In this document: positions 41,156-53,909 of the stretch, one piece after another
How positions within the stretch are numbered: the stretch's first letter is position 1
Layout of the letters: each line of letters starts with the position of its first letter
From: Pseudomonas fluorescens
GTDB taxonomy: Bacteria; Pseudomonadota; Gammaproteobacteria; Pseudomonadales; Pseudomonadaceae
Assembly: GCA_902825215.1 (NCBI GenBank)
Contig: LR782234.1
Location: forward strand, 4,030,001 to 4,094,000
Reading direction: 5' to 3'
Length of the DNA: 64,000 nucleotides
Notes under the pieces: generated by a model
Databases searched by the model: none
Told to the model about the DNA's origin: nothing
What the model saw: the letters and a program-made list of their open reading frames with translations, nothing else
Translations under genes and position numbers: made by a program

Positions 41156-42398
41156 AACGTAACGCCTCCGCCGGCTGGGTGCGCGCGGCACGCCAGGCGG
41201 GATACAGGGTGGCGAGGAAACTCAGGACCAACGCAGCGGCGCAGACCATGACCACGTCCTGGCTCTGCACCTGCGAAGGAAGATAATCGATGAAATACAC
41301 GTCAGCATTAAGGAATTTGTGGCCGATCAGGCCTTCCAGTGCGGCAATGGCCGCGCTGACGTTGAGCGCGGCGAAAATCCCGACCACCGCGCCGATGGCC
41401 GTGCCGACCACGCCGATCACCGTGCCCTGCACCATGAACGTACGCATGATCGTGCCCGGCGTCGCGCCCAGTGTGCGCAGGATGGCGATGTCACCCTTCT
41501 TGTCGTTGACCACCATCACCAGCGTGGAAATGATGTTGAACGCGGCGACGGCAACGATCAGCAGCAACAGCAGGCCGATCATGGCTTTTTCCATGCGGAT
41601 CGCCTGATACAGATTGCCGTGGGTGCGGGTCCAGTCGCGGGCGTAATAACGGTCTTCGCCGAGTTGCTGGGCAATGTTCCAGGCCTCGCGCGGGGCCTGG
41701 AACAGGTCGTCGAACTTCAGGCGCAGGCCCTGCACCTGATCGGCCTTCCAGCGATGCATCTTGGCCAGATCCTGCAGGTTGGTCACGCCCAGATAGCCGT
41801 CGAGTTCACCAGCGCCGACGTGGAAAATACCGACTACGGTGAAGCGCTTCATGCGCGGGAACATACCGGCCGGGGTCACACTGACTTCCGGCGCGACGAA
41901 GGTCACCTTGTCACCGATGCCCACGCCCAGCTTGGTCGCGGCCTTGTCGCCGATGACAATGCCGAAGCTGCCCGGCGTCAGGTCATCGAGTTTGCCCTGC
42001 TTCATGAAGTTGTCGATGATCGACACGTTGCGCTCTAGCGCCGGGTCGATGGCATTGAGCAGGACTTTGGAGACCTGACCGTTATTGGTCAGCAGGCCCT
42101 GCATCTGCGTGAACGGCGCGACTGCCGCCACCTGCCGATTCTGTTTCACCTTGGCGGCGAGGCTCTGCCAGTCGTTGATCGGCTCGCCGGTTTCCAGGGT
42201 GGCGTGGGGCACCATGCCCAGCACGCGGGTGCGCATTTCATGATCGAAGCCGTTCATCACCGACAGCACGACAATCATCACGACCACGCCAAGGGCGAGT
42301 CCGATCATCGAAGTCAGGGAAATGAAGGACACAAAATGATTGCGACGCTTTGCACGGGTATAACGCGTGCCGATAAATACGAAGAGAGGTCTGAACAT
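41148..42398 (-). CDS. lolC: Lipoprotein-releasing system permease, LolC/E family (first copy)
   Basis: The product is 416 aa with one N-terminal membrane helix (MIGLALGVVVMIVVLSVMNG), a periplasmic domain of about 220 residues and three C-terminal helices. It pairs with LolD and the second permease to release lipoproteins from the inner membrane. It starts the minus-strand unit and diverges from the PilZ gene. The assignment of C versus E between the two copies is by order only. Confidence 0.9.
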   Translation of the reverse strand: MFRPLFVFIGTRYTRAKRRNHFVSFISLTSMIGLALGVVVMIVVLSVMNGFDHEMRTRVLGMVPHATLETGEPINDWQSLAAKVKQNRQVAAVAPFTQMQGLLTNNGQVSKVLLNAIDPALERNVSIIDNFMKQGKLDDLTPGSFGIVIGDKAATKLGVGIGDKVTFVAPEVSVTPAGMFPRMKRFTVVGIFHVGAGELDGYLGVTNLQDLAKMHRWKADQVQGLRLKFDDLFQAPREAWNIAQQLGEDRYYARDWTRTHGNLYQAIRMEKAMIGLLLLLIVAVAAFNIISTLVMVVNDKKGDIAILRTLGATPGTIMRTFMVQGTVIGVVGTAIGAVVGIFAALNVSAAIAALEGLIGHKFLNADVYFIDYLPSQVQSQDVVMVCAAALVLSFLATLYPAWRAARTQPAEALRYE

Positions 42399-42492
42399 GT
42401 CGGGGCTTGTTCGGAGGGAAAAGGAACGTCCTTGTGGCGGGGGTCGATAACCAGCTTTACACTCAGACCACCGCCGCTACCATGGGTTCGCC

Positions 42493-43074
42493 ATGTCGAC
42501 ATTAGATGAAGAAGATCGCCGCGAATACTACCGTATCGAGGACATGATCGCACTGGAAATTCGGCCCCTGTCCGCTCCCGAAGCCGCAGGCCAGGAAGTG
42601 TTGCAGGATGCTTCCCCACTCTTCAACCTGCTCAGCGAACTGCACCTGAGCGAATTCGAGTCGCAGCACCTGTTGCGCCAGATCAGCGAGCGCGACCGCG
42701 CCATCGCTGCGTTCCTCAAATCACAGAACAAACGCATCGACCTGCTCAGCCAGGTGGTCGCCCTGACCGTGCTCGGCCACATCGGCGAGCCGCAACCGGT
42801 GATCATTTCCGAAGGCGGCATCGAGTTTCAGTACCCGACACCGGTCGCCACGGGCGCACACCTGTCGGTGAAACTGGTGCTGATGCCGCAGGCCCTGGGC
42901 CTGCTGCTGCGCGCCCGGGTGACGCACTGTGACCCCAAAGGCGATGGCTACGACGTCGGCACCGAGTTCGAACACTTGACCGACGCCCAGCGCCAGTTGC
43001 TCGCCCGCTATATCTTGCAAAAACAGGCCCAGGAACGACGCCTGGCCCGCGAACAGAACGAATCAGGCATATAA
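42493..43074 (+). CDS. PilZ-domain protein
   Basis: The product is 193 aa. The start of the protein carries REYYR, like the RxxxR of PilZ c-di-GMP sites, and the PilZ barrel appears from about residue 90 (VIISEGGIEFQYPTP, LSVKLVLMPQALGLLLRARV, YDVGTEFEHLTDAQRQLLARYI). The second motif (D/N-x-S-x-x-G) reads IISEGG, so the first position is not acidic or Asn and c-di-GMP binding is uncertain. It is followed 14 bases later by the phosphodiesterase gene. Confidence 0.8.
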   Translation: MSTLDEEDRREYYRIEDMIALEIRPLSAPEAAGQEVLQDASPLFNLLSELHLSEFESQHLLRQISERDRAIAAFLKSQNKRIDLLSQVVALTVLGHIGEPQPVIISEGGIEFQYPTPVATGAHLSVKLVLMPQALGLLLRARVTHCDPKGDGYDVGTEFEHLTDAQRQLLARYILQKQAQERRLAREQNESGI

Positions 43075-43088
43075 CTTAAGGAAGCACC

Positions 43089-43811
43089 GTGACCCTTATC
43101 TACGGCCACCGCGGCGCCAAGGGCGAAGCACCGGAAAATACCCTGAGCAGTTTTCAGGCCTGTCTTGCACACGGCGTGCGCCGCTGCGAACTGGACCTGC
43201 ACCTGTCCAAGGACGGCGAGTTGATGGTCATTCACGACCCGACACTCAAGCGCACCACTGACCGGCGCGGCAAGGTGGTCGAGCACACCGCTGCCGAGCT
43301 GGTCACCTATGACGCGCGCAAGGGCGGGCCGGGCTGGGTCAAACCGTGCCCGATTCCGACGCTGGAAGAGCTGTTCGAGAAGTGTGATTTCGAGCATTGG
43401 CAGCTGGAAGTCAAAAGCGCTTCGCGCACCCGCGCAGCAACCACCGTGCTGGCGATTCGCGAAATGGCTCAGCGCCATGGCTTGCTCGACAAGGTGACGA
43501 TCACCTCAAGCTCACGGGAAGTGCTGAAAGCGGCGCTGGATCTGGTGCCGGATGTGTCGCGTGGCCTGGTGGCCGAATACGCTTGGCTCGACCCGTTGAA
43601 GGTCGCGGCGAGCTATGGCTGCGAAATTCTCGCGTTGAACTGGACGTTGTGTACGCCGGAACGCCTGCAGAAGGCGCAGCGTCAGGGCCTGCATGTGTCG
43701 GTGTGGACCGTCAACGAGCCTGCGCTGATGCGCAGACTCGCCGACTTCGGCGTTGACAGCCTGATTACAGACTTTCCCGGTTTGGCCACTGCCACCCTTG
43801 AGAATTGCTGA
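43089..43811 (+). CDS. Glycerophosphodiester phosphodiesterase (UgpQ-type)
   Basis: The product is 240 aa and starts with GTG at 43089, with AAGGAAG upstream. It hydrolyses glycerophosphodiesters to glycerol-3-phosphate and an alcohol. Catalytic motifs are GHRGAKGEAPENT at the N-terminus, CELDLHLSKDGELMVIHDP with the metal ligands, and WTVNEPALMRRLADFGVDSLITDFP at the C-terminus. No signal peptide is visible, so it should be cytoplasmic. Confidence 0.93.
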   Translation: MTLIYGHRGAKGEAPENTLSSFQACLAHGVRRCELDLHLSKDGELMVIHDPTLKRTTDRRGKVVEHTAAELVTYDARKGGPGWVKPCPIPTLEELFEKCDFEHWQLEVKSASRTRAATTVLAIREMAQRHGLLDKVTITSSSREVLKAALDLVPDVSRGLVAEYAWLDPLKVAASYGCEILALNWTLCTPERLQKAQRQGLHVSVWTVNEPALMRRLADFGVDSLITDFPGLATATLENC

Positions 43812-43853
43812 AATCGGTCTCCCCGGCCGGCTCAGGCCACCGGCCGGAGCCCG

Positions 43854-45248
43854 TCAAAAAAGCCGGTTGAGGCCGTCGTACGCCGCTACCCGATAGGCTT
43901 CGGCCATGGTCGGGTAGTTGAACGTGGTGTTGACGAAATACTTCAGCGTGTTCAGCTCGCCCGGCTGGTTCATGATCGCCTGACCGATGTGGACGATCTC
44001 CGAGGCCTGATAACCGAAGCAGTGCACGCCCAGCACTTCCAGGGTTTCGCGGTGGAAGAGGATCTTCAGCATGCCTTGCGGCTCGCCGGCGATCTGCGCC
44101 CGCGCCATGCTCTTGAAGAACGCCTTGCCGACTTCGTACGGCACCTTGGCCTGGGTCAGCTCCTGCTCGTTCTTGCCGATCGAGCTGATCTCCGGAATGG
44201 TGTAGATGCCGGTCGGCACGTCGTTGACGAAGCGCCAGCTGCCGTTGTCGACGATGCTGCCAGCGGCCGAGCGACCCTGGTCGTGGGCGGCACTGGCCAG
44301 GCTCGGCCAGCCGATCACGTCGCCGGCACCGTAGATGTTCTCCACGCAAGTGCGGTAGTTCTGGTCGACTTCGATCTGGCCACGGCTGTTGACCTTGACG
44401 CCGATGTTTTCCAGACCCAACTGATCGGTGTTGCCCGTACGGCCGTTGCACCAGAGCAAGGCGTCGGCCTTGATCTTCTTGCCGGACTTGAGGTGCAGGA
44501 TCACGCCGTTGTCGACGCCTTCAACGCGGTCGTAGTCCTCGTTGTGGCGCACGGTGATGTTGTTGTTGCTGAAGTGGTAGCTCAACGCCTGGGAGATTTC
44601 CGAGTCGAGGAAGCTCAGCAATTGCCCGCGGTTGTCGACCAGCTCGACCAGCACGCCCAGACCGCTGAAGATCGAAGCGTATTCGCAGCCGATCACACCA
44701 GCGCCGTAAACGATCAGTTTGCGCGGAGTGTGGCCGAGGCTGAGGATGGTGTCGCTATCGTAGATACGCGGGTGATGGAAATCGATATCCGCCGGGCGAT
44801 ACGGACGCGAGCCGGTGGCGATGATGATGTGCTTGGCCACCAGTTTTTCTACCACGCCATTGCCGCAGACCACTTCGATGGTCTGCTCATCGGCGAAGCT
44901 GCCGGTGCCGAAGAACACGTCGACACGGTTACGGGCGTAGTAGCCGGTGCGCGAAGCGACTTGCTTGGAAATGACTTTTTCGGCGCTTTTCAACACATCC
45001 GGGAAGGAGAACCAGCGTGGCTCGCCGATCGCGCGGAACATCGGGTTGGTGTTGAACTGCATGATCTGCCGCACCGAGTGACGCAGTGCCTTGGACGGGA
45101 TGGTGCCGAGGTGGGTGCAGTTGCCGCCGACCTGGCGACGGCTGTCGACCATCGCGACCTTGCGCCCCGCTTTGGCGGCGTTCATTGCCGCGCCTTCTCC
45201 CGCCGGGCCGGAACCCAGTACCACCACGTCGTAGTTGTAGACAGCCAT
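43854..45248 (-). CDS. sthA: Soluble pyridine nucleotide transhydrogenase
   Basis: The product is 464 aa, the standard length. It transfers hydride between NADPH and NAD+. FAD binding is at VVLGSGPAGEGAA, NAD(P) binding at IVYGAGVIGCEYASIF, and YGAGDVIGWPSLASAA follows. The site GGNCTHLGTIPSKALR retains the first Cys but has Thr where disulfide reductases have the second, the known hallmark of this enzyme. Confidence 0.96.
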   Translation of the reverse strand: MAVYNYDVVVLGSGPAGEGAAMNAAKAGRKVAMVDSRRQVGGNCTHLGTIPSKALRHSVRQIMQFNTNPMFRAIGEPRWFSFPDVLKSAEKVISKQVASRTGYYARNRVDVFFGTGSFADEQTIEVVCGNGVVEKLVAKHIIIATGSRPYRPADIDFHHPRIYDSDTILSLGHTPRKLIVYGAGVIGCEYASIFSGLGVLVELVDNRGQLLSFLDSEISQALSYHFSNNNITVRHNEDYDRVEGVDNGVILHLKSGKKIKADALLWCNGRTGNTDQLGLENIGVKVNSRGQIEVDQNYRTCVENIYGAGDVIGWPSLASAAHDQGRSAAGSIVDNGSWRFVNDVPTGIYTIPEISSIGKNEQELTQAKVPYEVGKAFFKSMARAQIAGEPQGMLKILFHRETLEVLGVHCFGYQASEIVHIGQAIMNQPGELNTLKYFVNTTFNYPTMAEAYRVAAYDGLNRLF

Positions 45249-45445
45249 GCGTACTCCTCAGAACAGGCCGCGGTGCCAGCAGCACCGGCGGCTAAATCAC
45301 GCCGAACGGCGGCGCGAAGGAACAATTGGGGGCCAGTACAGAACCCGGACACAGTCTATAGAAGCGTCAACGCCGCGCACATTAACCCTTGGTCGCGTCG
45401 TAGGCTACTTTTGCCTGCACTACAACGCCAGCTTTCGTCTTGTCT

Positions 45446-46495
45446 TCAGTCAGTTTTTTCGCCGACGAGCTGAGCAAATGCCTGACTGCTGCGAGTGACG
45501 AAACCTGTATCGGCACGCAAGACAAAGAATGCAGCAATGTCATGCTTTTGGGCATAGTCCCGCGCCCTTTGCGGGCCGAGAATCAGCAACAGCGTCGATA
45601 GTCCATCGGCCATCAACGCTGAAGGATGAATCACCGTGACGGACGCCAGGTCGTGTAGGACGGGCGCCCCGCTGCGGGCATCAAAGGTGTGGGAATAGCG
45701 CCGGCCGTCTTGCAGAAAATAGTTACGGTAGTCGCCAGAGGTCGAGACCGCGTACCCGTCGATAGCAATGACGCGCTCAGCGACCTGCTGATCATCGCGG
45801 GGTGCTTCCAGCGCAATGCGCCAGGGCGAACCGTCGGCTTTTCTGCCTTGCGCCTTCAGCTCGCCCGTGGCTTCGGCCAGATAATTGTCAATGCCCAGCG
45901 CTTGCAGCCTGGCGGCGATGGTATCCACCGCATAACCGGCGGCGAGGCTGTTGAAGTCGACTTCGACGGCCGCGTCCTTGCACAACTGCTCGCCGTCGAT
46001 GCGCAGATGTTGATGGCCGACTCGCTGCATCACCTCGGCGACCGCAGCGCTGGCGGGGATCTTTTCCTGCCGGCCTTGCGGACCGAAGCCCCACAGATTC
46101 AGCAATGGCTCGACGGTGAGGTCGTAGGAACCTTCGCTTTCAACCGCAAGCTTTTCGCCGATGCGGATCAATTCGAGTACCGACGCCGGCATGGCCTGAC
46201 AACGGTTGGCCGGCAAAGCGTTGAAACGCTCAATGTCCGAATCAGCGCGGTAAGTCGACAAATGACGGTCGACTTCGCCGAGGATGCCTTCCACTTCGCG
46301 GCGAACCTGCGCGGGATCGGCAAGCCCGGCGTGGCGCACATATTTGACCGACCACGTGCTGCCCATGGTCGCGCCGCCGACCGCCTCCAGGGTGTCGCCA
46401 TTGCCGCAACCGGCCAACACCGCCGCCAACATCACAAGCCCCGCCCAGCGTCCAGTTAACAAATCTTCATCTCTGCACAAAACCATGGCGGCCAT
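45446..46495 (-). CDS. apbE: FAD:protein FMN transferase ApbE
   Basis: The product is 349 aa. ApbE attaches FMN through a phosphoester to Thr/Ser in Na+-NQR and Rnf subunits. A lipobox-like AAVLAGC lies at about residues 23-29 after an unusually long N-terminus, so the true start may be a later Met. Motifs are GGATMGSTWSV, DFNSLAAGYAVDTIA, EATGELKAQGRK, DARSGAP and the metal-binding region DGLSTLLLILG. No nqr or rnf genes are nearby; in P. aeruginosa the nqr operon sits next to apbE, as I recall. Confidence 0.92.
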   Translation of the reverse strand: MAAMVLCRDEDLLTGRWAGLVMLAAVLAGCGNGDTLEAVGGATMGSTWSVKYVRHAGLADPAQVRREVEGILGEVDRHLSTYRADSDIERFNALPANRCQAMPASVLELIRIGEKLAVESEGSYDLTVEPLLNLWGFGPQGRQEKIPASAAVAEVMQRVGHQHLRIDGEQLCKDAAVEVDFNSLAAGYAVDTIAARLQALGIDNYLAEATGELKAQGRKADGSPWRIALEAPRDDQQVAERVIAIDGYAVSTSGDYRNYFLQDGRRYSHTFDARSGAPVLHDLASVTVIHPSALMADGLSTLLLILGPQRARDYAQKHDIAAFFVLRADTGFVTRSSQAFAQLVGEKTD

Positions 46496-46570
46496 TATGA
46501 ACTACAGCGCCCGCGCGCTCCTGCCGGGCGGCACGCCTTTTTATAAAATTGAAACAGTGAGTAACCGACC

Positions 46571-47872
46571 ATGTCCACCACCCCGGGCACCGGCAAAGCG
46601 ATCTTTCGCGTTGTCAGCGGCAACTTCCTCGAGATGTTCGACTTCATGGTCTACGGCTTTTATGCCACGGCCATTGCCAAGACCTTCTTTCCCACCGACA
46701 GCGCCTTCGCGTCGTTGATGCTATCGCTGGCGACCTTCGGCGCCGGTTTCCTGATGCGCCCGCTCGGGGCCATTTTCCTCGGTGCCTATATCGATCGTCA
46801 CGGTCGGCGCAAAGGCCTGATCATCACCCTGGCAATGATGGCCGCCGGTACGGTGCTGATCGCCTGCGTGCCGGGCTATGCGACGCTCGGCGTCGCCGCA
46901 CCGCTGCTGGTGCTGTTCGGCCGTTTGCTGCAAGGCTTCTCGGCGGGCGTCGAGCTGGGCGGTGTTTCGGTGTATCTGGCGGAAATTTCCACGCCGGGGC
47001 GCAAAGGTTTCTTCGTCAGTTGGCAGTCCGCCAGCCAGCAAGCGGCGGTGGTCTTTGCCGGACTGCTCGGCGTCGGCCTCAACCATTGGCTGAGCCCCGA
47101 GCAGATGGGCGACTGGGGCTGGCGCGTGCCGTTCCTGATTGGCTGCATGATCGTGCCGGTGATCTTCGTCATTCGCCGTTCGCTGGAGGAAACCCCGGAA
47201 TTCCAGGCCAGAAAACATCGCCCTACCCTGCGTGAAATTGTCCGCTCGATCGGGCAGAACTTTGGCATCGTCATCGCGGGTATGGCGCTGGTGGTGATGA
47301 CCACGGTGTCGTTCTATCTGATCACCGCCTACACGCCGACCTTCGGCAAGGCCGAACTGCACCTGTCCGATCTCGATGCGTTGCTGGTGACGGTGTGCAT
47401 CGGCTTGTCGAACTTCTTCTGGCTGCCGGTGATGGGTTCGGTGTCCGACCGGATCGGGCGCAAGCCGCTGCTGCTCGCGGCGACGATTCTGGCGATCCTC
47501 ACCGCTTACCCGGCGCTGTCGTGGCTGGTGGCGAATCCGAGTTTCAGCCATTTGCTGATCGTCGAATTGTGGCTGTCGTTCCTGTACGGCTCGTACAACG
47601 GCGCGATGGTCGTGGCGCTGACCGAAATCATGCCGGTGGAAGTGCGCACCACCGGGTTCTCGCTGGCCTACAGCCTGGCGACTGCGACGTTCGGCGGTTT
47701 CACACCGGCGGCGTGTACTTATCTGATTCATGTGCTCGACAACAAGGCTGCCCCGGGGATCTGGCTCAGTGGCGCGGCGGTGTTGGGGTTGATTGCGACG
47801 CTGGTGTTGTTTCGTGGCAACAAGCATGAACTGCGTACGGCGCAAGCAGCCATTCCTGGCGGCGCACGATAG
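46571..47872 (+). CDS. MFS transporter, metabolite:H+ symporter (citrate-type)
   Basis: The product is 433 aa with twelve membrane segments. The family loop between helices 2 and 3 is GAYIDRHGRRKGL, repeated in the second half as GSVSDRIGRKPLL. The N-terminus GNFLEMFDFMVYGFYATAIAKTFFP and the segment RLLQGFSAGVELGGVSVYLAE are typical of citrate/tricarballylate and related carboxylate symporters. The substrate cannot be fixed from sequence. It diverges from apbE and converges on gap. Confidence 0.9.
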   Translation: MSTTPGTGKAIFRVVSGNFLEMFDFMVYGFYATAIAKTFFPTDSAFASLMLSLATFGAGFLMRPLGAIFLGAYIDRHGRRKGLIITLAMMAAGTVLIACVPGYATLGVAAPLLVLFGRLLQGFSAGVELGGVSVYLAEISTPGRKGFFVSWQSASQQAAVVFAGLLGVGLNHWLSPEQMGDWGWRVPFLIGCMIVPVIFVIRRSLEETPEFQARKHRPTLREIVRSIGQNFGIVIAGMALVVMTTVSFYLITAYTPTFGKAELHLSDLDALLVTVCIGLSNFFWLPVMGSVSDRIGRKPLLLAATILAILTAYPALSWLVANPSFSHLLIVELWLSFLYGSYNGAMVVALTEIMPVEVRTTGFSLAYSLATATFGGFTPAACTYLIHVLDNKAAPGIWLSGAAVLGLIATLVLFRGNKHELRTAQAAIPGGAR

Positions 47873-47889
47873 GACGCCATCGCACCATC

Positions 47890-47998
47890 GTGATCGTTCC
47901 CACGCTCTGCGTGGGAATGCCTCAAGGGACGCTCCGCGTTCCAATGGGACGCAGAGCGTCCCGGGCTGCGTTCCCACGCAGAGCGTGGGAACGATCAC
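47890..47998. repeat. Nested inverted repeats, second Pseudomonas repeat type
   Basis: Outer arms gtgatcgttcccacgctctg and the inverted right copy enclose an inner pair gggacgctccgcgttcc / gggacgcagagcgtccc. The sequence class (cgttcccacgctctgcgtgg) differs from the REPs elsewhere in the window. It sits between the convergent MFS and gap genes. Confidence 0.8.
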
Positions 47999-48008
47999 GC
48001 CACAAACA

Positions 48009-48038
48009 AAAACGCCCCGACACAAGTCGGGGCGTTTT
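48009..48038. terminator. Bidirectional terminator between the MFS gene and gap
   Basis: AAACGCCCCGAC and GTCGGGGCGTTT pair around ACAA with T-runs on both strands, so it can end transcription from either side. Confidence 0.88.
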
Positions 48039-48054
48039 CATTGACCGCTAAGGC

Positions 48055-49518
48055 TTAGCGCGGAAATGCAGGCGGATTTACATCAGCCATGTCTTCCATC
48101 ACGCGAACCACCTGGCAGCTGTAGCCGAACTCGTTGTCGTACCAGACGTACAGTACAACGCGGTTGTCCTGAACGATGGTCGCTTCGGCGTCGACCACAC
48201 CGGCGTGGCGCGAGCCAACGAAGTCGGTGGACACCACTTCCTGCGAATTGACGAAGTCGATCTGCTTGTGCAGCTCGGAGTGCAGCGCCATGTAGCGCAG
48301 GTACTCGTTCATTTCTTCACGGGTGGCGGCTTTCTCAAGGTTGAGGTTGAGAATGGCCATCGACACGTTTGGCGTCGGAACGCGGATCGCGTTACCGGTC
48401 AGCTTGCCGGCCAGCTCAGGCAGGGCCTTGGCAGCAGCGGTGGCAGCACCGGTCTCGGTGATCACCATGTTCAGCGCGGCGCTGCGGCCACGGCGATCGC
48501 CCTTGTGGAAGTTGTCGATCAGGTTCTGGTCGTTGGTGTACGAGTGAACGGTTTCGACGTGACCATTGATGATGCCGAACTTGTCATTCACCGCTTTGAG
48601 CACCGGCACGATGGCGTTGGTGGTGCAGGAAGCAGCGGAGACGATCTTGTCATCAGCGGTGATTTCACCGTGGTTGATGCCGTGCACGATGTTCTTCAGC
48701 TTGCCTTTGCCAGGCGCAGTCAGCACAACGCGGTCGATACCCGGGCACGCCAGGTGCTGACCGAGGCCATCGGCGTCACGCCATACACCGGTGTTGTCCA
48801 CCAGCAGCGCGTCTTTGATGCCGTACTGGGTGTAATCCACCTCGGTCGGGTTCTTCGCGTAGATCACCTGGATCAGGTTACCGTTGGCGGTGATGGTGTT
48901 GTTTTCTTCGTCGATGGTAATGGTGCCGTTGAACGAACCGTGTACCGAATCGCGACGCAGCAGGCTGGCGCGTTTGGTCAGGTCGTTTTCGGCGCCTTTA
49001 CGCACGACGATGGCGCGCAGACGCAGGCCGTCGCCACCACCGGTTTTTTCGATCAGGATGCGCGCCAGCAGGCGGCCGATACGACCGAAGCCGTACAGCA
49101 CGACATCGGTACCTTTACGTGCGCAAGCGTTCTGCTGACCAACCACGTCAGCCATTTCTTCGCGAACGAACTGCTCGGCGCTGCGGCCATTGCCTTCGTT
49201 ACGGAATTTGAACGCCAGCTTGCCCAGATCCACCGAAGCCGCGCCGAGCTTGAGCTCGCTCATGGCTTTGAGCAGCGGGAATGTTTCGTGGACGGAGAGT
49301 TCGCTGTCGTCGGAAGAACGGTGGCGAGCAAAGCGGTGGGCTTTGAGAATCGCGATGACAGACTGGTTGATCAGACTGCGGCCATAGATCGAGCTCACCA
49401 CGTTGTTATTGCGGTAGAGCTGACCGATAAGCGGAATCATCGCTTCTGCGAGTGCTTCACGGTCGATCCATTCACCAAGACACTGGTCGGGCTTCTGAGT
49501 CACGGTAACCTTCCACAT
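48055..49518 (-). CDS. Glyceraldehyde-3-phosphate dehydrogenase, long form
   Basis: The product is 487 aa, about 150 longer than the usual enzyme. The extra N-terminal about 130 residues are helical and unassigned. The dehydrogenase core then has VLYGFGRIGRLLARIL for NAD(P), the catalytic SAASCTTNAIVPVLKAV, HSYTNDQNLID and WYDNEFGYSCQVVR. A separate gluconeogenic or stress role beside a standard Gap is suggested in pseudomonads; I infer the same. The ATG at 49518 was chosen as the first with family-like sequence. It diverges from mfd. Confidence 0.92.
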   Translation of the reverse strand: MWKVTVTQKPDQCLGEWIDREALAEAMIPLIGQLYRNNNVVSSIYGRSLINQSVIAILKAHRFARHRSSDDSELSVHETFPLLKAMSELKLGAASVDLGKLAFKFRNEGNGRSAEQFVREEMADVVGQQNACARKGTDVVLYGFGRIGRLLARILIEKTGGGDGLRLRAIVVRKGAENDLTKRASLLRRDSVHGSFNGTITIDEENNTITANGNLIQVIYAKNPTEVDYTQYGIKDALLVDNTGVWRDADGLGQHLACPGIDRVVLTAPGKGKLKNIVHGINHGEITADDKIVSAASCTTNAIVPVLKAVNDKFGIINGHVETVHSYTNDQNLIDNFHKGDRRGRSAALNMVITETGAATAAAKALPELAGKLTGNAIRVPTPNVSMAILNLNLEKAATREEMNEYLRYMALHSELHKQIDFVNSQEVVSTDFVGSRHAGVVDAEATIVQDNRVVLYVWYDNEFGYSCQVVRVMEDMADVNPPAFPR

Positions 49519-49872
49519 GTAGGGGCAGAAAAAAGGGGCTACATTATGCCGCCGACAACCTGCCGTAGCAATGCGCGCTGGTCGCGCAATCGGTAACAAA
49601 TTTCCGTTCAAAAAAATTACGCCCCGCGCCAGCCCAGTAAATCCGCGGCCTGCAGCGCAGTCAATTTTTCGACGAGTGTTAGACGATGTCTGTAACCCTC
49701 CGTAACACCACCCGGTTTCGGCACTACATAACCCTCTAAAAACGGCTCGTTTTTATGGTTACCACTACATTTCGTCAAAACAGCGAAGATAGACGTAGTC
49801 TGCAACTGACAGCCGGCACCCGACGCCGCTACAATTACCGACTTTGTCGCAAAGCCTGGAGCTCAACCTTCC
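49519..49872. promoter_or_regulatory. gap-mfd divergent intergenic region
   Basis: No gene is supported in this 354-bp stretch. It must hold the promoters for gap and mfd. I searched by eye for a HexR-type TTGT-N7/8-ACAA site and did not find a convincing one. GGAG at 49859 serves the mfd GTG start. Confidence 0.45.
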
Positions 49873-53322
<3,450 letters not shown>

Positions 53323-53331
53323 GGACGCCCA

Positions 53332-53898
53332 ATGCGCCTGTTTCGCTCGCTGACTTTGCTGCTGACTTTGGTAGCCCCTGCGGCATTTGCCGATGACACC
53401 TATCAGGTCGAAATGATTCTGGTGCGCCAGAATGCCGTACCCGCCATCGTCAGCCGCGCCGCGCCGGAAGACTGGGCCGCCGGCGCACAACGTTTGAGCG
53501 ATGACAGCCAACGCACGCCAGCGTTGAACGACGTGGTCAGCAAGCTCGGCGCCAGCGGCGATTACACCGTGCTGATGCACAAGGCCTGGCAGCAGACGCT
53601 GGGTGAAGCGCCGGCCAAGGTCGCGGTCAGCGATGGCAAGGAACAATTCGGGCAGTTCCCGATCGAGGGCACGCTGGAGATGAAACTCGGCCGCTTCACC
53701 GATGTGAGCGCTGATTTCTGGGTCAATCAGATCGATGCCAATGGCCTGGTCACGGCCAGTGAGCGCTTGAAACAGGACAGCCACACCAAGAACGGCCAAC
53801 TCAACTATCTCGACAATGGCCACCTGGCCCTGCTGATCAAGATCACGTCCCTGACCGCGCCTGCACCCCGGCAAGCGCCTGAAGCCATTCCGGACTGA
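53332..53898 (+). CDS. CsiV family periplasmic protein
   Basis: The product is 188 aa. A signal peptide ends AAFADD. The YQVEMILVRQN start, the APEDWAAGAQRL block and the C-terminal LNYLDNGHLALLIKITSL match CsiV-type proteins, described in Acinetobacter as affecting aminoacylase-like peptidoglycan or amino-acid functions; the role here is not known. It lies between mfd and the SNF2 helicase gene, probably in one operon. Confidence 0.8.
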   Translation: MRLFRSLTLLLTLVAPAAFADDTYQVEMILVRQNAVPAIVSRAAPEDWAAGAQRLSDDSQRTPALNDVVSKLGASGDYTVLMHKAWQQTLGEAPAKVAVSDGKEQFGQFPIEGTLEMKLGRFTDVSADFWVNQIDANGLVTASERLKQDSHTKNGQLNYLDNGHLALLIKITSLTAPAPRQAPEAIPD

Positions 53899-53909
53899 TC
53901 GAAGTCCTT

